This document shows positions 10,322 to 18,673 of a stretch of DNA of 64,000 nt, piece after piece. The position numbers were made by a program, and so were the translations under genes. How positions within the stretch are numbered: the stretch's first letter is position 1; each line of letters begins with the position of its first letter. The notes under the pieces are model-generated. The model did not search any database. It had not been told where the DNA came from and worked only from the letters and a program-made list of their open reading frames with translations. Origin of the DNA: Nitrospirillum amazonense (GTDB lineage: Bacteria; Pseudomonadota; Alphaproteobacteria; Azospirillales; Azospirillaceae); the NCBI RefSeq assembly GCF_007828045.1, contig NZ_VITN01000003.1:62001-126000 (forward strand). Reading direction: 5' to 3'.

Positions 10322-10490
10322 GGTTCCTCCCGAGATAGCGTTCTTGCCATAGCAGCGAGGGGCGCCGCTGTCCAGCGGCCCTGGGACGCATGCCGGGTTC
10401 GTGGCCCGATGATACCCGTGACAGGGGCGACGCTTGACCCCGGCGGACGGCCGATTTCTATTGGGGGCCGAAAACACCGGGGCCGCGGCT

Positions 10491-10535
10491 CCGCCCGCGT
10501 TTTTTCCGCCCGCCTTTTTTCCGCCCGCCTTTTTT
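10491..10535 (+). repeat. Three tandem 15-bp units ahead of the SH3-domain gene
   Basis: Three consecutive 15-bp units (CCGCCCGCGTTTTTT, then CCGCCCGCCTTTTTT twice) end 19 bp before the proposed TTG start of the downstream gene. The unit alternates a C-rich block and a T6 run. It lies where the promoter or 5' leader should be, so copy number could alter promoter spacing or leader structure; that is inference. Confidence 0.85.
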
Positions 10536-10554
10536 CCCAGGAACGGGGACAGCC

Positions 10555-11178
10555 TTGAAACGGTCGCCCATGGTCAGGTTCTTCCGGCACGCGTTGCCCC
10601 TCGCCGCGCCCCTCGCCGCGATGGTCCTAGCTTTCGCCGCCGCGTCCGCCCCGGCCGCCCCGCCCACCCATACCGGCACCGACGGCACCGGTGCCGCCAG
10701 CGACCAGCAGGAGGGGGAGCCGCAAAGCGACGCCGCCCACCCCGACGCGGTGGTGCGCAGCGGCCTGCCCGTGCCGCGCTTCGTCACCCTGCGGTCCAAC
10801 GAGGTCAATGTCCGCACCGGGCCCGGTGTGCGCTATCCCGTGGAGTGGGTGTTCGTGAAGGCCGGCATGCCGGTGGAGATCACGGCGGAGTTCGACACAT
10901 GGCGCCGCATCCGGGATGTGGAGGGCACGCAAGGCTGGGTGCACCAGAGCACCCTGTCCGGCCGGCGCGGCATCATCGTCACCGGACAACAGTCGCGCAC
11001 CCTGCGGCGCGACGCCGCGTCCGCCTCGGAAGCGGTGGCCCAGTTGGACCCCGGCGTCATCGCCAAGCTGCGCAAGTGCAAGGGCCCGTGGTGCCAAGTG
11101 GACGTGGGCGGCTTCCGCGGCTGGCTGCAGCGCGATGAGGTCTGGGGCGTCTACCCCAAGGAAGAGGTGGGTGAGTGA
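10555..11178 (+). CDS. Exported bacterial SH3-domain protein
   Basis: This 207-residue protein has an N-terminal signal peptide (hydrophobic run to about residue 35, AFAAASAPAAPP). A linker leads to two SH3b-like segments: NEVNVRTGPGVRYPVEWVF near residues 81-100, and a C-terminal part with KCKGPWCQVDVGGFRGWLQRD containing a CKGPWC pair. SH3b domains often bind peptidoglycan peptides, so a periplasmic envelope role is likely but untested. The TTG start is chosen because GGAACGGGGAC precedes it; an ATG 15 nt later has no Shine-Dalgarno. Its stop overlaps the aldolase start (TGATG). Confidence 0.82.
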   Translation: MKRSPMVRFFRHALPLAAPLAAMVLAFAAASAPAAPPTHTGTDGTGAASDQQEGEPQSDAAHPDAVVRSGLPVPRFVTLRSNEVNVRTGPGVRYPVEWVFVKAGMPVEITAEFDTWRRIRDVEGTQGWVHQSTLSGRRGIIVTGQQSRTLRRDAASASEAVAQLDPGVIAKLRKCKGPWCQVDVGGFRGWLQRDEVWGVYPKEEVGE

Positions 11179-11897
11179 TGGACACGACCCTGCCGCCGGA
11201 GGACGACCAGGCGCTGCGCCAGGCGGTGATCGACACCGCCCGGGCCATGAACACGCTGGGCATCAACCAGGGCAAGAGCGGCAACGTCAGCGCCCGCTGC
11301 GCCGGCGGCTTCCTGGTCACGCCCTCGGGTGTGCCCTATGAGGCGCTGACGCCCCAGGACATCGTCTTCATGGATTTGGACGGCCGGTATCGCGGTATCA
11401 TGGTACCGTCCAGCGAGTGGCGCATGCACCTGGCGATTTATCAGGAACGGCCCCAGGCCGGAGCGGTGGTGCACACCCATTCCACCTTCTGCACAGCCCT
11501 GGCCTGCCTGCGCGAACCCATCCCGGCCTTCCATTACATGGTGGCCGTGGCCGGCGGCACCCGCATCGAGGTGGCGGACTACGCCACCTTCGGCACGGCC
11601 GCGCTGTCCGACGCCATGATGGCGGCGCTGGGGCCCCGCCGCGCCTGCCTGCTGGCCAACCACGGCATGATCGCCTTCGGCGCCGACCTGCGCCGCGCCC
11701 TGGATTTGGCGGTGGAGGTGGAAAGCCTGGCCCGCCAGTACTGGCATGCGCGCATGATGGGCACGCCCGTCATCCTGGGCGAGGAGGAGATGGCGGAGGT
11801 GCTGCGCCGCTTCGCCACCTACGGCCGCCAGCCCAAGGACCTGCCGCCCGGTACGCCGCAGGCGCTGGAGTTTCCCGCCCGCATGGATGGCCACTAG
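11178..11897 (+). CDS. Class II aldolase, FucA-like (candidate Ald2 of the DHAP shunt)
   Basis: This is a 239-residue Zn-dependent class II aldolase of the fuculose-phosphate aldolase type. It shows the catalytic Glu in PSSEWRMHLAIYQERP, the HTHST Zn-ligand pair, a YATFGT loop and the later His in LLANHGMIAFG. E. coli FucA shares these motifs, but no fucose genes are nearby. Instead mtnK follows on the same strand and mtnA lies 2.5 kb away. In Rhodospirillum rubrum and some E. coli strains such an aldolase (Ald2) splits 5-methylthioribulose-1-phosphate or its 5-deoxy analogue into DHAP and an aldehyde. That function is the best contextual inference. ATG 11178 is preferred over a GTG one codon upstream. 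Confidence 0.85.
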   Translation: MDTTLPPEDDQALRQAVIDTARAMNTLGINQGKSGNVSARCAGGFLVTPSGVPYEALTPQDIVFMDLDGRYRGIMVPSSEWRMHLAIYQERPQAGAVVHTHSTFCTALACLREPIPAFHYMVAVAGGTRIEVADYATFGTAALSDAMMAALGPRRACLLANHGMIAFGADLRRALDLAVEVESLARQYWHARMMGTPVILGEEEMAEVLRRFATYGRQPKDLPPGTPQALEFPARMDGH

Positions 11898-11918
11898 TGG
11901 CGGGTGACACCCGCCGCT

Positions 11919-12016
11919 TAGGACGCGATTGCGTCCGGCGGAGCCTTTCGGGGAACGGATTGGACTGAAAGGCGAGGAAGCCAAGCCGCCGGATTGCGGC
12001 GGCCAGCGATTGAGGG
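11919..12016 (+). repeat. Structured intergenic repeat, copy A
   Basis: This copy lies between the aldolase and mtnK. Hairpin 1 is GGACGCGATTGCGTCC (11921-11936). Hairpin 2 pairs CCTTTC (11944-11949) with GAAAGG (11967-11972) around a 17-nt loop. Hairpin 3 is GCCGC/GCGGC around CGGATT (11985-12000), and the end is GCGATTGAGGG. An extra 7-bp hairpin (GGCGGGT/ACCCGCC, 11899-11915) precedes it. Confidence 0.85.
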
Positions 12017-12118
12017 CCTCACCAGATGCGCGCCTGGACGGGCGCGCCCGTTCGGGCCCACACTAGCCCCAGCGCCGCCCGACGAGGCGGCGACGAAACA
12101 GCTGGGAGTGCGCCACTC

Positions 12119-13456
12119 ATGACCCTGGAGACGCCGCCGGGCTATGCCCCGTTGAGCGATGCGACCCTGCCCGACTTCCTGGCCGCCGTGCCGGCCCTGG
12201 CGACACGCCTGGGCGGCTCCCCCGCCGACTGGCGGGTGACCGAGGTGGGCGACGGCAACCTGAACCTGGTCTTCCTGGTGGAAGGGCCGGGTCACGACGG
12301 TAAGGCCGCCGGCCTGTGCGTCAAGCAGTCCCTGCCCTATCTGCGCCTGGTGGGCGAAGGCTGGCCCCTGGATCTCAACCGCGCCTGGTTCGAGCAGCGG
12401 GCCATGGCCCTGCACGCCGCCGGCGCCGCCGGCCGGGCGCCCGCGCTGCTGCACTATGACCCCACGCTGTACGCCATCGTGATGGAGCGCCTGTCCCCCC
12501 ACGTCATCCTGCGCCGCGGCCTGGTGCAGGGCATCCGCTATCCCCGGCTGGCGGAGCATGTCAGCGACTATCTGGCGGGCACGCTCTACGCCACCAGCGA
12601 CCTGGCCCTGCCAGCCTCCAAGAAGCGGCCCCTGGTGGCGGCCTTCACCGCCAACGACGCCCTCTGCCGCCTGACGGAGGACGTGATCTTCACCCAGCCC
12701 TACATGAAGCATCCCCAAAACCGCTGGACCAGCCCGCAACTGGACGCCACGGCCGAGGCGGTGCGGACGGACACGGCGTGGAAGCTGGCGGCCAGCCGGC
12801 TGAAGCTGAAGTTCATGGCCAGCCCCGAGGCGCTGATCCACGGCGACCTGCACACCGGGTCCATCATGGTGACGGAGACGGACACGCGGGTCATCGATCC
12901 GGAGTTCGCCTTCTTCGGCCCCATGGGCTTCGACGTCGGCGCCATCATCGGCAACCTGCTGCTGAACTACCTGTCCCAGGATGGGCATGCCACGGAGGAC
13001 CATCCCCGCGACGCCTACCAGGACTGGGTGCTGGAAACGGTGGAGCAGCTGTGGACCCTGTTCCGCGCCAAGTTCCTGCACCTGTGGCGCACCAGCGGCG
13101 AGGGCGACGCCTATCCCGCCGCCCTTTTCTCCGGCCCCGACGGCACCGCCTGCCTGGAGACGGAGCGCCGTGCCTATCTGGACCGGCTGTTCACCGACGC
13201 CCTGGGCTATGCCGGCGCCAAGATCACCCGCCGCATTCTGGGCCTGGCCCACAACATCGACCTGGAGAAGATCGCCGACCCCGACATGCGCGCCCTGTGC
13301 GAGACCCGCTGCCTGGCGCTCGCCCGGTCGCTGATGGTGGAAACCGGCCGCTATCCCACCATCAGGTCCGTGACTGAGGCCGCCCGGCATGTGCGGCGAA
13401 CGGTGAACGCGGTGGGGCCCGTCGACAAGCGCGGGCTGGGGCTGGACGCGCTGTAG
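12119..13456 (+). CDS. mtnK: 5-methylthioribose kinase
   Basis: MtnK phosphorylates 5-methylthioribose (and 5-deoxyribose in some organisms) at C1 using ATP. The 445-residue protein has the aminoglycoside-phosphotransferase-like kinase fold with VGDGNLNLVFLV near the N-terminus, the catalytic loop IHGDLHTGSIMV and the metal-binding IDPEFAFFGP, all as in known MtnK. The frame begins 31 codons earlier, but GGGAG precedes the ATG at 12119 and that start gives the family N-terminus. Its product is the substrate of MtnA, encoded convergently 970 bp away, with the class II aldolase just upstream. Confidence 0.94.
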   Translation: MTLETPPGYAPLSDATLPDFLAAVPALATRLGGSPADWRVTEVGDGNLNLVFLVEGPGHDGKAAGLCVKQSLPYLRLVGEGWPLDLNRAWFEQRAMALHAAGAAGRAPALLHYDPTLYAIVMERLSPHVILRRGLVQGIRYPRLAEHVSDYLAGTLYATSDLALPASKKRPLVAAFTANDALCRLTEDVIFTQPYMKHPQNRWTSPQLDATAEAVRTDTAWKLAASRLKLKFMASPEALIHGDLHTGSIMVTETDTRVIDPEFAFFGPMGFDVGAIIGNLLLNYLSQDGHATEDHPRDAYQDWVLETVEQLWTLFRAKFLHLWRTSGEGDAYPAALFSGPDGTACLETERRAYLDRLFTDALGYAGAKITRRILGLAHNIDLEKIADPDMRALCETRCLALARSLMVETGRYPTIRSVTEAARHVRRTVNAVGPVDKRGLGLDAL

Positions 13457-13480
13457 CCGTCGCTTACGAGCCTCCAGCCA

Positions 13481-13513
13481 GCAGTTCCTTGCTCACACCA
13501 TCAAAGGAACTGC
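13481..13513. terminator. Hairpin at the 3' end of mtnK
   Basis: A 10-bp perfect stem (GCAGTTCCTT / AAGGAACTGC) with a 13-nt loop lies 25 bp after the mtnK stop and 20 bp beyond the stop of the converging small gene. Neither side has a U-run. A transcript-end stabiliser or weak bidirectional terminator is plausible. Confidence 0.5.
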
Positions 13514-13533
13514 CGGCCTGGGGCAAGCCACCT

Positions 13534-13941
13534 TTATGACTTCACGAGCCGCAACTGGGGCTTGGGATCCGTTGGCGAACCGCCACTGTTAAGGAAGCCC
13601 GTGATGATATCGATGTAGCGGTTGTCGGCGACGGCGATGACAGGCGCCTCGAAGAGGGGAGCGGCAATCGTGAGGCTGGCCATCTCGCCAGCCGCCATCC
13701 GGACATAATTACCGTCACCCAGAGGCGCGGCGAGTTGGAGACTGAAACCGTCAAGCGAATGATTCATGCCGACGACAATGCAATTCATGATGATGTGTAT
13801 CATCATACCATCGTTCTTTTTGTAGCAGCTCATATAAAGAACCGATGCACCGAAGCATATTACGTTAGATCCGGTGCAGTATTTTTTGATAGAATTTATA
13901 TCTTCAGCTGAGAAGATTTGTTGATTGTTGAATTCAATCAC
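13534..13941 (-). CDS. Hypothetical protein, AT-rich gene divergent from an XRE regulator
   Basis: I do not recognise this 135-residue protein. The N-terminal half is rich in Cys, Ile and Asn (YCTGSNVICFGASVLYMSCYKK), with four Cys in about 25 residues. The C-terminal half is a plain alpha/beta-looking stretch ending QLRLVKS. The GTG at 13941 is chosen because GAGGAGAAAGG lies just upstream; the open frame extends further but without signals. Base composition is clearly more AT-rich than all neighbours, which suggests later acquisition. It is divergent from the XRE gene, with a shared operator-like region between them, and wedged between mtnK and mtnA. Confidence 0.65.
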   Translation of the reverse strand: MIEFNNQQIFSAEDINSIKKYCTGSNVICFGASVLYMSCYKKNDGMMIHIIMNCIVVGMNHSLDGFSLQLAAPLGDGNYVRMAAGEMASLTIAAPLFEAPVIAVADNRYIDIITGFLNSGGSPTDPKPQLRLVKS

Positions 13942-14032
13942 GACCTTTCTCCTCTTTCTGGCGCAGGTGGCCGTCCAGCGGCTTGCATACAACATGATTT
14001 TTACGACCTTTAAGAATCCATCCTACCAAGAT

Positions 14033-14077
14033 ATCGGATCATCCGATATCGGATTTTTGAATATCCGATTACCCGAT
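14033..14077. promoter_or_regulatory. Operator array of ATCGGAT/ATCCGAT boxes
   Basis: Five 7-bp half-sites are packed here: ATCGGAT (14033-14039), ATCCGAT (14041-14047), ATCGGAT (14048-14054), ATCCGAT (14063-14069) and a variant ACCCGAT (14071-14077). The first two form a palindrome with one central base. The array lies between the divergent hypothetical and XRE genes and ends 40 bp before the XRE start. That fits autoregulation by the XRE protein (inference). Confidence 0.75.
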
Positions 14078-14117
14078 TTAGGGCTGCTCTGCCCGTTACG
14101 GGTCAGGAGCGCGTGCG

Positions 14118-14417
14118 ATGTGGGTTCAGCCTAAAGATCATCAGATCGTTGGGAATTATCTGGCCACGATCAGGAGGCAGGCTGGGGTCACCCAGGACGA
14201 ACTGGCGGCCCAGTTGGGCAAACCGCAGTCGTTCGTGTCAGCCTATGAGAGTGGTCAGCGCCGCGTCGATATTCTGGAGCTGATGATCATCCTGAAGGCA
14301 TTAGGCGCCGATCCCAAGACGACGCTCGCCGCCCTGATCGATCATGGCGGCGTGCATCTCAAGGCATCGAAGCTAGCGGTCTTTAACAAGAGCGATCAGA
14401 CAGACGACGACGGCTGA
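14118..14417 (+). CDS. XRE-family helix-turn-helix regulator
   Basis: This 99-residue protein consists of a Cro/CI-type HTH (about residues 13-65; IVGNYLATIRRQAGVTQDEL then QSFVSAYESGQRRVD) and a short polar tail. The ATG has AGGAG eight bases upstream. Its operator-like array lies directly upstream, so it probably represses itself and the divergent unknown gene. It ends 6 bp before the mtnA stop on the other strand. Small XRE proteins of this kind occur in antitoxin and phage-repressor pairs, but no toxin-like partner is recognisable. Confidence 0.85.
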   Translation: MWVQPKDHQIVGNYLATIRRQAGVTQDELAAQLGKPQSFVSAYESGQRRVDILELMIILKALGADPKTTLAALIDHGGVHLKASKLAVFNKSDQTDDDG

Positions 14418-14423
14418 TCCAGT

Positions 14424-15548
14424 CTACTCATCATTCACCGCCACCTGGCCCATGCGCTCCGGCGGCTGGTGGTCGGGGAACAGGTGGGCCAGATCCGGGG
14501 GGCTGCAGACGCCGCGTTCGGTGATGAGGCCGGTGATCAGGCGGGCGGGGGTGACATCGAAGGCGTAGTTCACCACCGGGCTGCCCTCGGGCACCAGGCG
14601 CACGGTTTCAAGATCGCCATGGCCGGCCAGGCCGGTGATGCGCGCCACCTCGTCGCCCGGGCGTTCCTCGATGGGGATGCCGGCGACGCCGTCGTCCAGC
14701 GTCCAGTCTATGGTGCTGGACGGCAGGGCGACATAGAAGGGCACGTCGTTGTCCTTGGCGGCCAGGGCCTTCAGGTAGGTGCCGATCTTGTTGGCCACGT
14801 CGCCCTTGGCGGTGGTGCGGTCGGTGCCGACGATGGCCAGGTCCACCAGGCCGTGCTGCATCAGGTGGCCGCCGGTGTTGTCGGGGATGACGGCGTGCGG
14901 CACCCCGTGCTGCCCCAGTTCCCAGGCGGTGAGGAAGGCGCCCTGGTTGCGCGGCCGCGTCTCATCCACCCAGACATGCAGGGGAATGCCGGCCTCGTGC
15001 GCCAGGTAGATCGGGGCGGTGGCGGTGCCCCAGTCCACCGTGGCCAACCAGCCGGCATTGCAGTGGGTCAGGATGCGCACCGGCCGGTCGGGATTGCGCT
15101 GGTGGGCGGCGCGGATAAGGTGCAGGCCGTGGCGGCCGATGGCGCGGCAGATCTCCACATCCTCGTCCGCGATGGCGCCGGCCTCGGCATAGGCCCGGTC
15201 CAGCCTGTCCCCCGGCGGGGTCAGCAGCAGCACCTCGCGCATGCGGTCCAGGGCCCAGCGCAGGTTGACCGCCGTGGGCCGCGTGGCCATGAGGCGGGCA
15301 TGCGCCCGTTCCACATCGCCATCCTCCACCCCCATCCTCATCGCCAGCGCCATGCCGTAGGCGGCGGCCGCGCCGATCAGGGGGGCGCCCCGCACCTGCA
15401 TGGTGGTGATGGCCGTGGCCATGGCCGCCACGTCGGTCAGCGCCACGGTCTCGAACCGGAAGGGCAGCCGCGTCTGGTCGATGATGCCGACGGTGCGGCC
15501 GTCAGGCTCCACCCAGATGGTCCGCATCGCCTCGCCCGCCACCTTCAT
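14424..15548 (-). CDS. mtnA: S-methyl-5-thioribose-1-phosphate isomerase
   Basis: MtnA converts the cyclic aldose MTR-1-phosphate to open-chain methylthioribulose-1-phosphate. The 374-residue protein carries the eIF2B-related isomerase fold with the [15 protein letters not shown] substrate loop, the active-site Cys in [11 protein letters not shown], and the acidic motif [19 protein letters not shown]. The ATG at 15548 has GAGGGAAC upstream; an alternative Met seven codons later is possible. No mtnB, mtnC, mtnD or mtnW is present in the window, so the ketose product may be cleaved by the nearby class II aldolase rather than passing through the full methionine salvage pathway. Confidence 0.94.
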   Translation of the reverse strand: MKVAGEAMRTIWVEPDGRTVGIIDQTRLPFRFETVALTDVAAMATAITTMQVRGAPLIGAAAAYGMALAMRMGVEDGDVERAHARLMATRPTAVNLRWALDRMREVLLLTPPGDRLDRAYAEAGAIADEDVEICRAIGRHGLHLIRAAHQRNPDRPVRILTHCNAGWLATVDWGTATAPIYLAHEAGIPLHVWVDETRPRNQGAFLTAWELGQHGVPHAVIPDNTGGHLMQHGLVDLAIVGTDRTTAKGDVANKIGTYLKALAAKDNDVPFYVALPSSTIDWTLDDGVAGIPIEERPGDEVARITGLAGHGDLETVRLVPEGSPVVNYAFDVTPARLITGLITERGVCSPPDLAHLFPDHQPPERMGQVAVNDE

Positions 15549-15623
15549 GGAGTTCCCTCGTGCTTCGGCCTTATTCGCTTCGTCGGTTATACCAGCGGCG
15601 CGGGGTTTTGCCTTGTGCCTCTA

Positions 15624-15723
15624 TAGGACGCGACCGCGTCCGCCGGAGCTTTCCGGGGAACGCAGTGGACTGGAAAGCGAGGACGAGCCGAGCCAGCGGA
15701 TGCTGGCGCCCGGCGCTTGAGGG
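15624..15723 (+). repeat. Structured intergenic repeat, copy B
   Basis: This copy lies between the mtnA start and the infC terminator. Hairpin 1 is GGACGCGACCGCGTCC (15626-15641). Hairpin 2 pairs CTTTCC (15649-15654) with GGAAAG (15672-15677) around a 17-nt loop. Hairpin 3 is GCCAGC-GGAT-GCTGGC (15692-15707), and the end is GCGCTTGAGGG. Confidence 0.9.
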
Positions 15724-15728
15724 ATGAA

Positions 15729-15772
15729 CAAAAACCAAAGCCCTCGGAACCGATGATTCCGAGGGCCTTTGG
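15729..15772 (-). terminator. Rho-independent terminator of infC
   Basis: On the minus strand a long stem (CCAAAGGCCCTCGGAA pairing with TTCCGAGGGCTTTGG, one mismatch) is followed by TTTTTG. It lies 42 nt beyond the infC stop and insulates infC from mtnA. Confidence 0.9.
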
Positions 15773-15813
15773 TATCCGTCGCGGTGGCCGCGATCAGAAG
15801 ATCGATCCTGCGC

Positions 15814-16350
15814 TCAGCGGGGCGCCAGGATCATGATCATCTGCTTGCCTTCCAGCTTGGGCATCTGCTCGACCTTGGCCAAGTCGTCCAGGAGGTCCTT
15901 CACGCGCACCAGCACGTTCATGCCCAGATCCTGGTGGGCCATTTCACGACCGCGAAAGCGCATGGTGACCTTCACCTTGTCGCCTTCCTCCAGGAAGCGG
16001 CGCGCGCTGCGCATCTTCACGTCGTAGTCGTTGTCGTCGATGTTGGGACGCAGCTTGATCTCTTTGACTTCGATGATCTTCTGCTTCTTGCGCGCCTCGG
16101 CGGCCTTCTTCTGCGCCTCGTACTTGAACTTGCCGTAGTCGAGGATCTTGCAGACGGGGGGCTCGGCGTTGGGCGAGACCTCGACCAAGTCGAGGCCGGC
16201 CTCTTCGGCGGCGATCAGTGCATCGCGCAGACTAACGACGCCAACCATCTCGCCTTCGGCGTCGATGAGGCGGACGGAACGAGCGTTGATCTCCCGGTTA
16301 ACGCGCGGCCCCTCACGGGTGGGGGCCGACTCTTGGCTGGGCCTGGCTAT
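15814..16350 (-). CDS. infC: Translation initiation factor IF-3 with AUA start codon
   Basis: IF-3 keeps 30S subunits free and proofreads start-codon pairing. The 178-residue product has the N-domain ([17 protein letters not shown], then [26 protein letters not shown]), a Lys-rich linker and the C-domain ([30 protein letters not shown]). No ATG, GTG or TTG gives a full N-terminal domain. The first possible start with a strong Shine-Dalgarno (GGGAGAAGG, 4 nt spacing) is ATA at 16350, giving [18 protein letters not shown]. Rare start codons on infC allow IF-3 to repress its own synthesis. An ATG at 16248 would delete about 34 essential residues. It lies about 175 bp after thrS. Confidence 0.92.
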   Translation of the reverse strand: MARPSQESAPTREGPRVNREINARSVRLIDAEGEMVGVVSLRDALIAAEEAGLDLVEVSPNAEPPVCKILDYGKFKYEAQKKAAEARKKQKIIEVKEIKLRPNIDDNDYDVKMRSARRFLEEGDKVKVTMRFRGREMAHQDLGMNVLVRVKDLLDDLAKVEQMPKLEGKQMIMILAPR

Positions 16351-16525
16351 GGAACCTTCTCCCTGGTTTACGGTGGCCGCGGGGTGGGTGGATGCCCCGG
16401 GACGGGGCGGGCGGCGACACCGGGTAAAAAAGACGTGGATGTGTACTTGTAAGAAAAGCCGGCGCCGCGCAACTGCGGATTTCTCTCCACAGCCCCGTTG
16501 GGCGCTGGTCAGACCATAATTATCC

Positions 16526-18514
16526 TCAGAACGCGGCCTCCGTCACTCCCTCCGAAGGGACAGGGGCCCGTGCCTCAAGCTTAAGCGCCGCCACCGCCTC
16601 GTCAAGCGACAGCAGCTCCTGATCCTTGCCGCCCAGGCGGCGCAGGGCCACGGTGCGGTTCTCCGCCTCGCGGCCGCCGACCACCACCAGGACCGGCACC
16701 TTGGCCAGCGAATGCTCGCGGACCTTGAAGTTGATCTTCTCGTTGCGGGTGTCGACCTCCACGCGGAGGCCGGCCTTGGCCATCACCTTGGCCACGTCCT
16801 CGGCATAGGCGTTGGCCTCGGACGTGATGGTGCAGACCGTGGCCTGGACGGGCGACAGCCACAGCGGGAACTTGCCGGCGTAATGCTCGATCATCATGCC
16901 GATGAAGCGTTCGAACGAGCCCAGGATGGCCCGGTGCAGCATCACCGGCCGGTGGCGGGCGCCATCGGCGCCGATGTAGCTGGCGTCCAGGCGTTCCGGC
17001 AGCACGAAGTCCAGCTGCAGGGTGCCGCACTGCCAGGTGCGGCCGATGGCGTCGGTCAGGTGGAATTCCACCTTGGGGCCATAGAAGGCGCCCTCGCCGG
17101 GCAACTCCTCGAACTCCAGGCCGTTGGCGGTCAAGGCATCGCGCAGGCCCTGCTCGGCCTTGTCCCACACCTCGTCGCTGCCAGCGCGCACGTCGGGGCG
17201 CAACGCCAGCTTCACGGCGATCTTGTCGAAGCCCAGATCCTTGTAAACACCCAGCTGCAGCTTGAAATAGTCCGCCGCTTCCGACGGTACCTGATCCTCG
17301 GTGCAGAAGATGTGGGCGTCGTCCTGGGTGAAGGCGCGGACGCGCAGGATGCCGTGCAGCGCGCCCGATGGCTCGTTGCGATGGCAGGCGCCGAACTCCG
17401 CCAGGCGCATGGGCAGATCGCGGTAGCTTTTCAGCCCCTGGCGGAAGATCTGGACGTGGGCCGGGCAGTTCATGGGCTTGAGCCCGAGGAACTTCTCACG
17501 GCCCTGGTCGTCCACCGACTCCCGGATCTTGAACATGTTGTCGCCATACATGTCCCAGTGGCCGGACGCCTTGAACAGGCTGCTGTCGTAGAGCTGCGGC
17601 GTACGCACCTCCAGATAACCCGCCTCCTTCAGCTTGGCGCGGATGTAGCGTTCCAGCGCCTGCCACAGGGTCCAGCCCTTGGGGTGCCAGAAGACGCTGC
17701 CCGCCGCCTCTTCCTGCAGATGGAACAGGTCCATCTCGCGGCCCAGCTTGCGATGGTCGCGCTTCTCCGCTTCCTCGATCTGGTGCAGGTGCTCCGCCAG
17801 CTCCTTCTCCGTGCGCCAGGCGGTGCCGTAGATGCGCTGGAGCATGGGGTTGCGGCTGTCGCCGCGCCAATAGGCGCCCGCCACCTTCATCAGCTTGAAG
17901 GCGTGGCCGACCTTGGACGTGGACGGCAGGTGCGGGCCGCGGCAGAGGTCGTACCATCCGCCCTGGCGGTAGATGGTGATCTTCTCACCCGCCGGGATGT
18001 CGCCGATGATCTCGGCCTTGTAATGCTCGCCGATGGACTTGAAGTGGGCGATGGCCTCGTCCCGGTCCCAGACCTCACGCGTGAAGGGGCTGTCCGCGTC
18101 CACGATCTCGTGCATGCGCTTCTCGATCTTCACCAGGTCGTCGGGCGTGAACGGCTCATCCCGGGCGAAGTCGTAGTAGAAGCCCGTGGCGATGGCCGGG
18201 CCGATGGTGACCTGCGTGCCGGGGTACAGCTGCTGCACCGCCTCCGCCAGGATATGGGCGCAGTCGTGGCGGATCAGCTCCAGCGCGTAGGGCGCGTCGC
18301 GCGTCAGGATGGCGATCTTGGCGTCGTGCTCGATGGCGCGCGACAGGTCGCGCTCCTCCCCGTCCACCGTAACGGCCAGCGCCGCCTTGGCCAGGCTCTT
18401 GGAGATCGACTGCGCGATTTCCAGGCCCGTGACGCCCGCCGCGTAAGTTCGCACGTTGCCGTCGGGCAACGTGATCGCGATCTGGGGCTGGTCAAGGTTT
18501 TCGGCGGTCGTCAT
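16526..18514 (-). CDS. thrS: Threonyl-tRNA synthetase
   Basis: ThrRS charges tRNA-Thr with threonine. The 662-residue class II enzyme has the N-terminal TGS domain ([21 protein letters not shown]), the editing domain with [17 protein letters not shown], and the catalytic core with [36 protein letters not shown] and [14 protein letters not shown]. The anticodon-binding domain follows ([19 protein letters not shown]). The frame starts 33 codons earlier, but the ATG at 18514 gives the normal N-terminus ([19 protein letters not shown]). It is followed by infC on the same strand, the common thrS-infC order. Confidence 0.97.
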   Translation of the reverse strand: MTTAENLDQPQIAITLPDGNVRTYAAGVTGLEIAQSISKSLAKAALAVTVDGEERDLSRAIEHDAKIAILTRDAPYALELIRHDCAHILAEAVQQLYPGTQVTIGPAIATGFYYDFARDEPFTPDDLVKIEKRMHEIVDADSPFTREVWDRDEAIAHFKSIGEHYKAEIIGDIPAGEKITIYRQGGWYDLCRGPHLPSTSKVGHAFKLMKVAGAYWRGDSRNPMLQRIYGTAWRTEKELAEHLHQIEEAEKRDHRKLGREMDLFHLQEEAAGSVFWHPKGWTLWQALERYIRAKLKEAGYLEVRTPQLYDSSLFKASGHWDMYGDNMFKIRESVDDQGREKFLGLKPMNCPAHVQIFRQGLKSYRDLPMRLAEFGACHRNEPSGALHGILRVRAFTQDDAHIFCTEDQVPSEAADYFKLQLGVYKDLGFDKIAVKLALRPDVRAGSDEVWDKAEQGLRDALTANGLEFEELPGEGAFYGPKVEFHLTDAIGRTWQCGTLQLDFVLPERLDASYIGADGARHRPVMLHRAILGSFERFIGMMIEHYAGKFPLWLSPVQATVCTITSEANAYAEDVAKVMAKAGLRVEVDTRNEKINFKVREHSLAKVPVLVVVGGREAENRTVALRRLGGKDQELLSLDEAVAALKLEARAPVPSEGVTEAAF

Positions 18515-18673
18515 GGCGTTCAGGGTTTGTCCAAATTGAAGAAAGGCGACTTTGGGTAGCGGGGGCTGAACTGTCAAGCGTTGGGCCCGGGGGTAAGCCG
18601 GCTGGCGGGGCATAAGCGCCGCATGGCTGTGTCCCCCCGGGCACAGGCGCGCGCAACAAGTGGAACAATCGGC

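Noticed and set aside
13925-14134. A 69-codon plus-strand frame between the unknown gene and the XRE gene
   Set aside because: It covers the operator array and lacks a ribosome site; the region is better explained as a divergent promoter.
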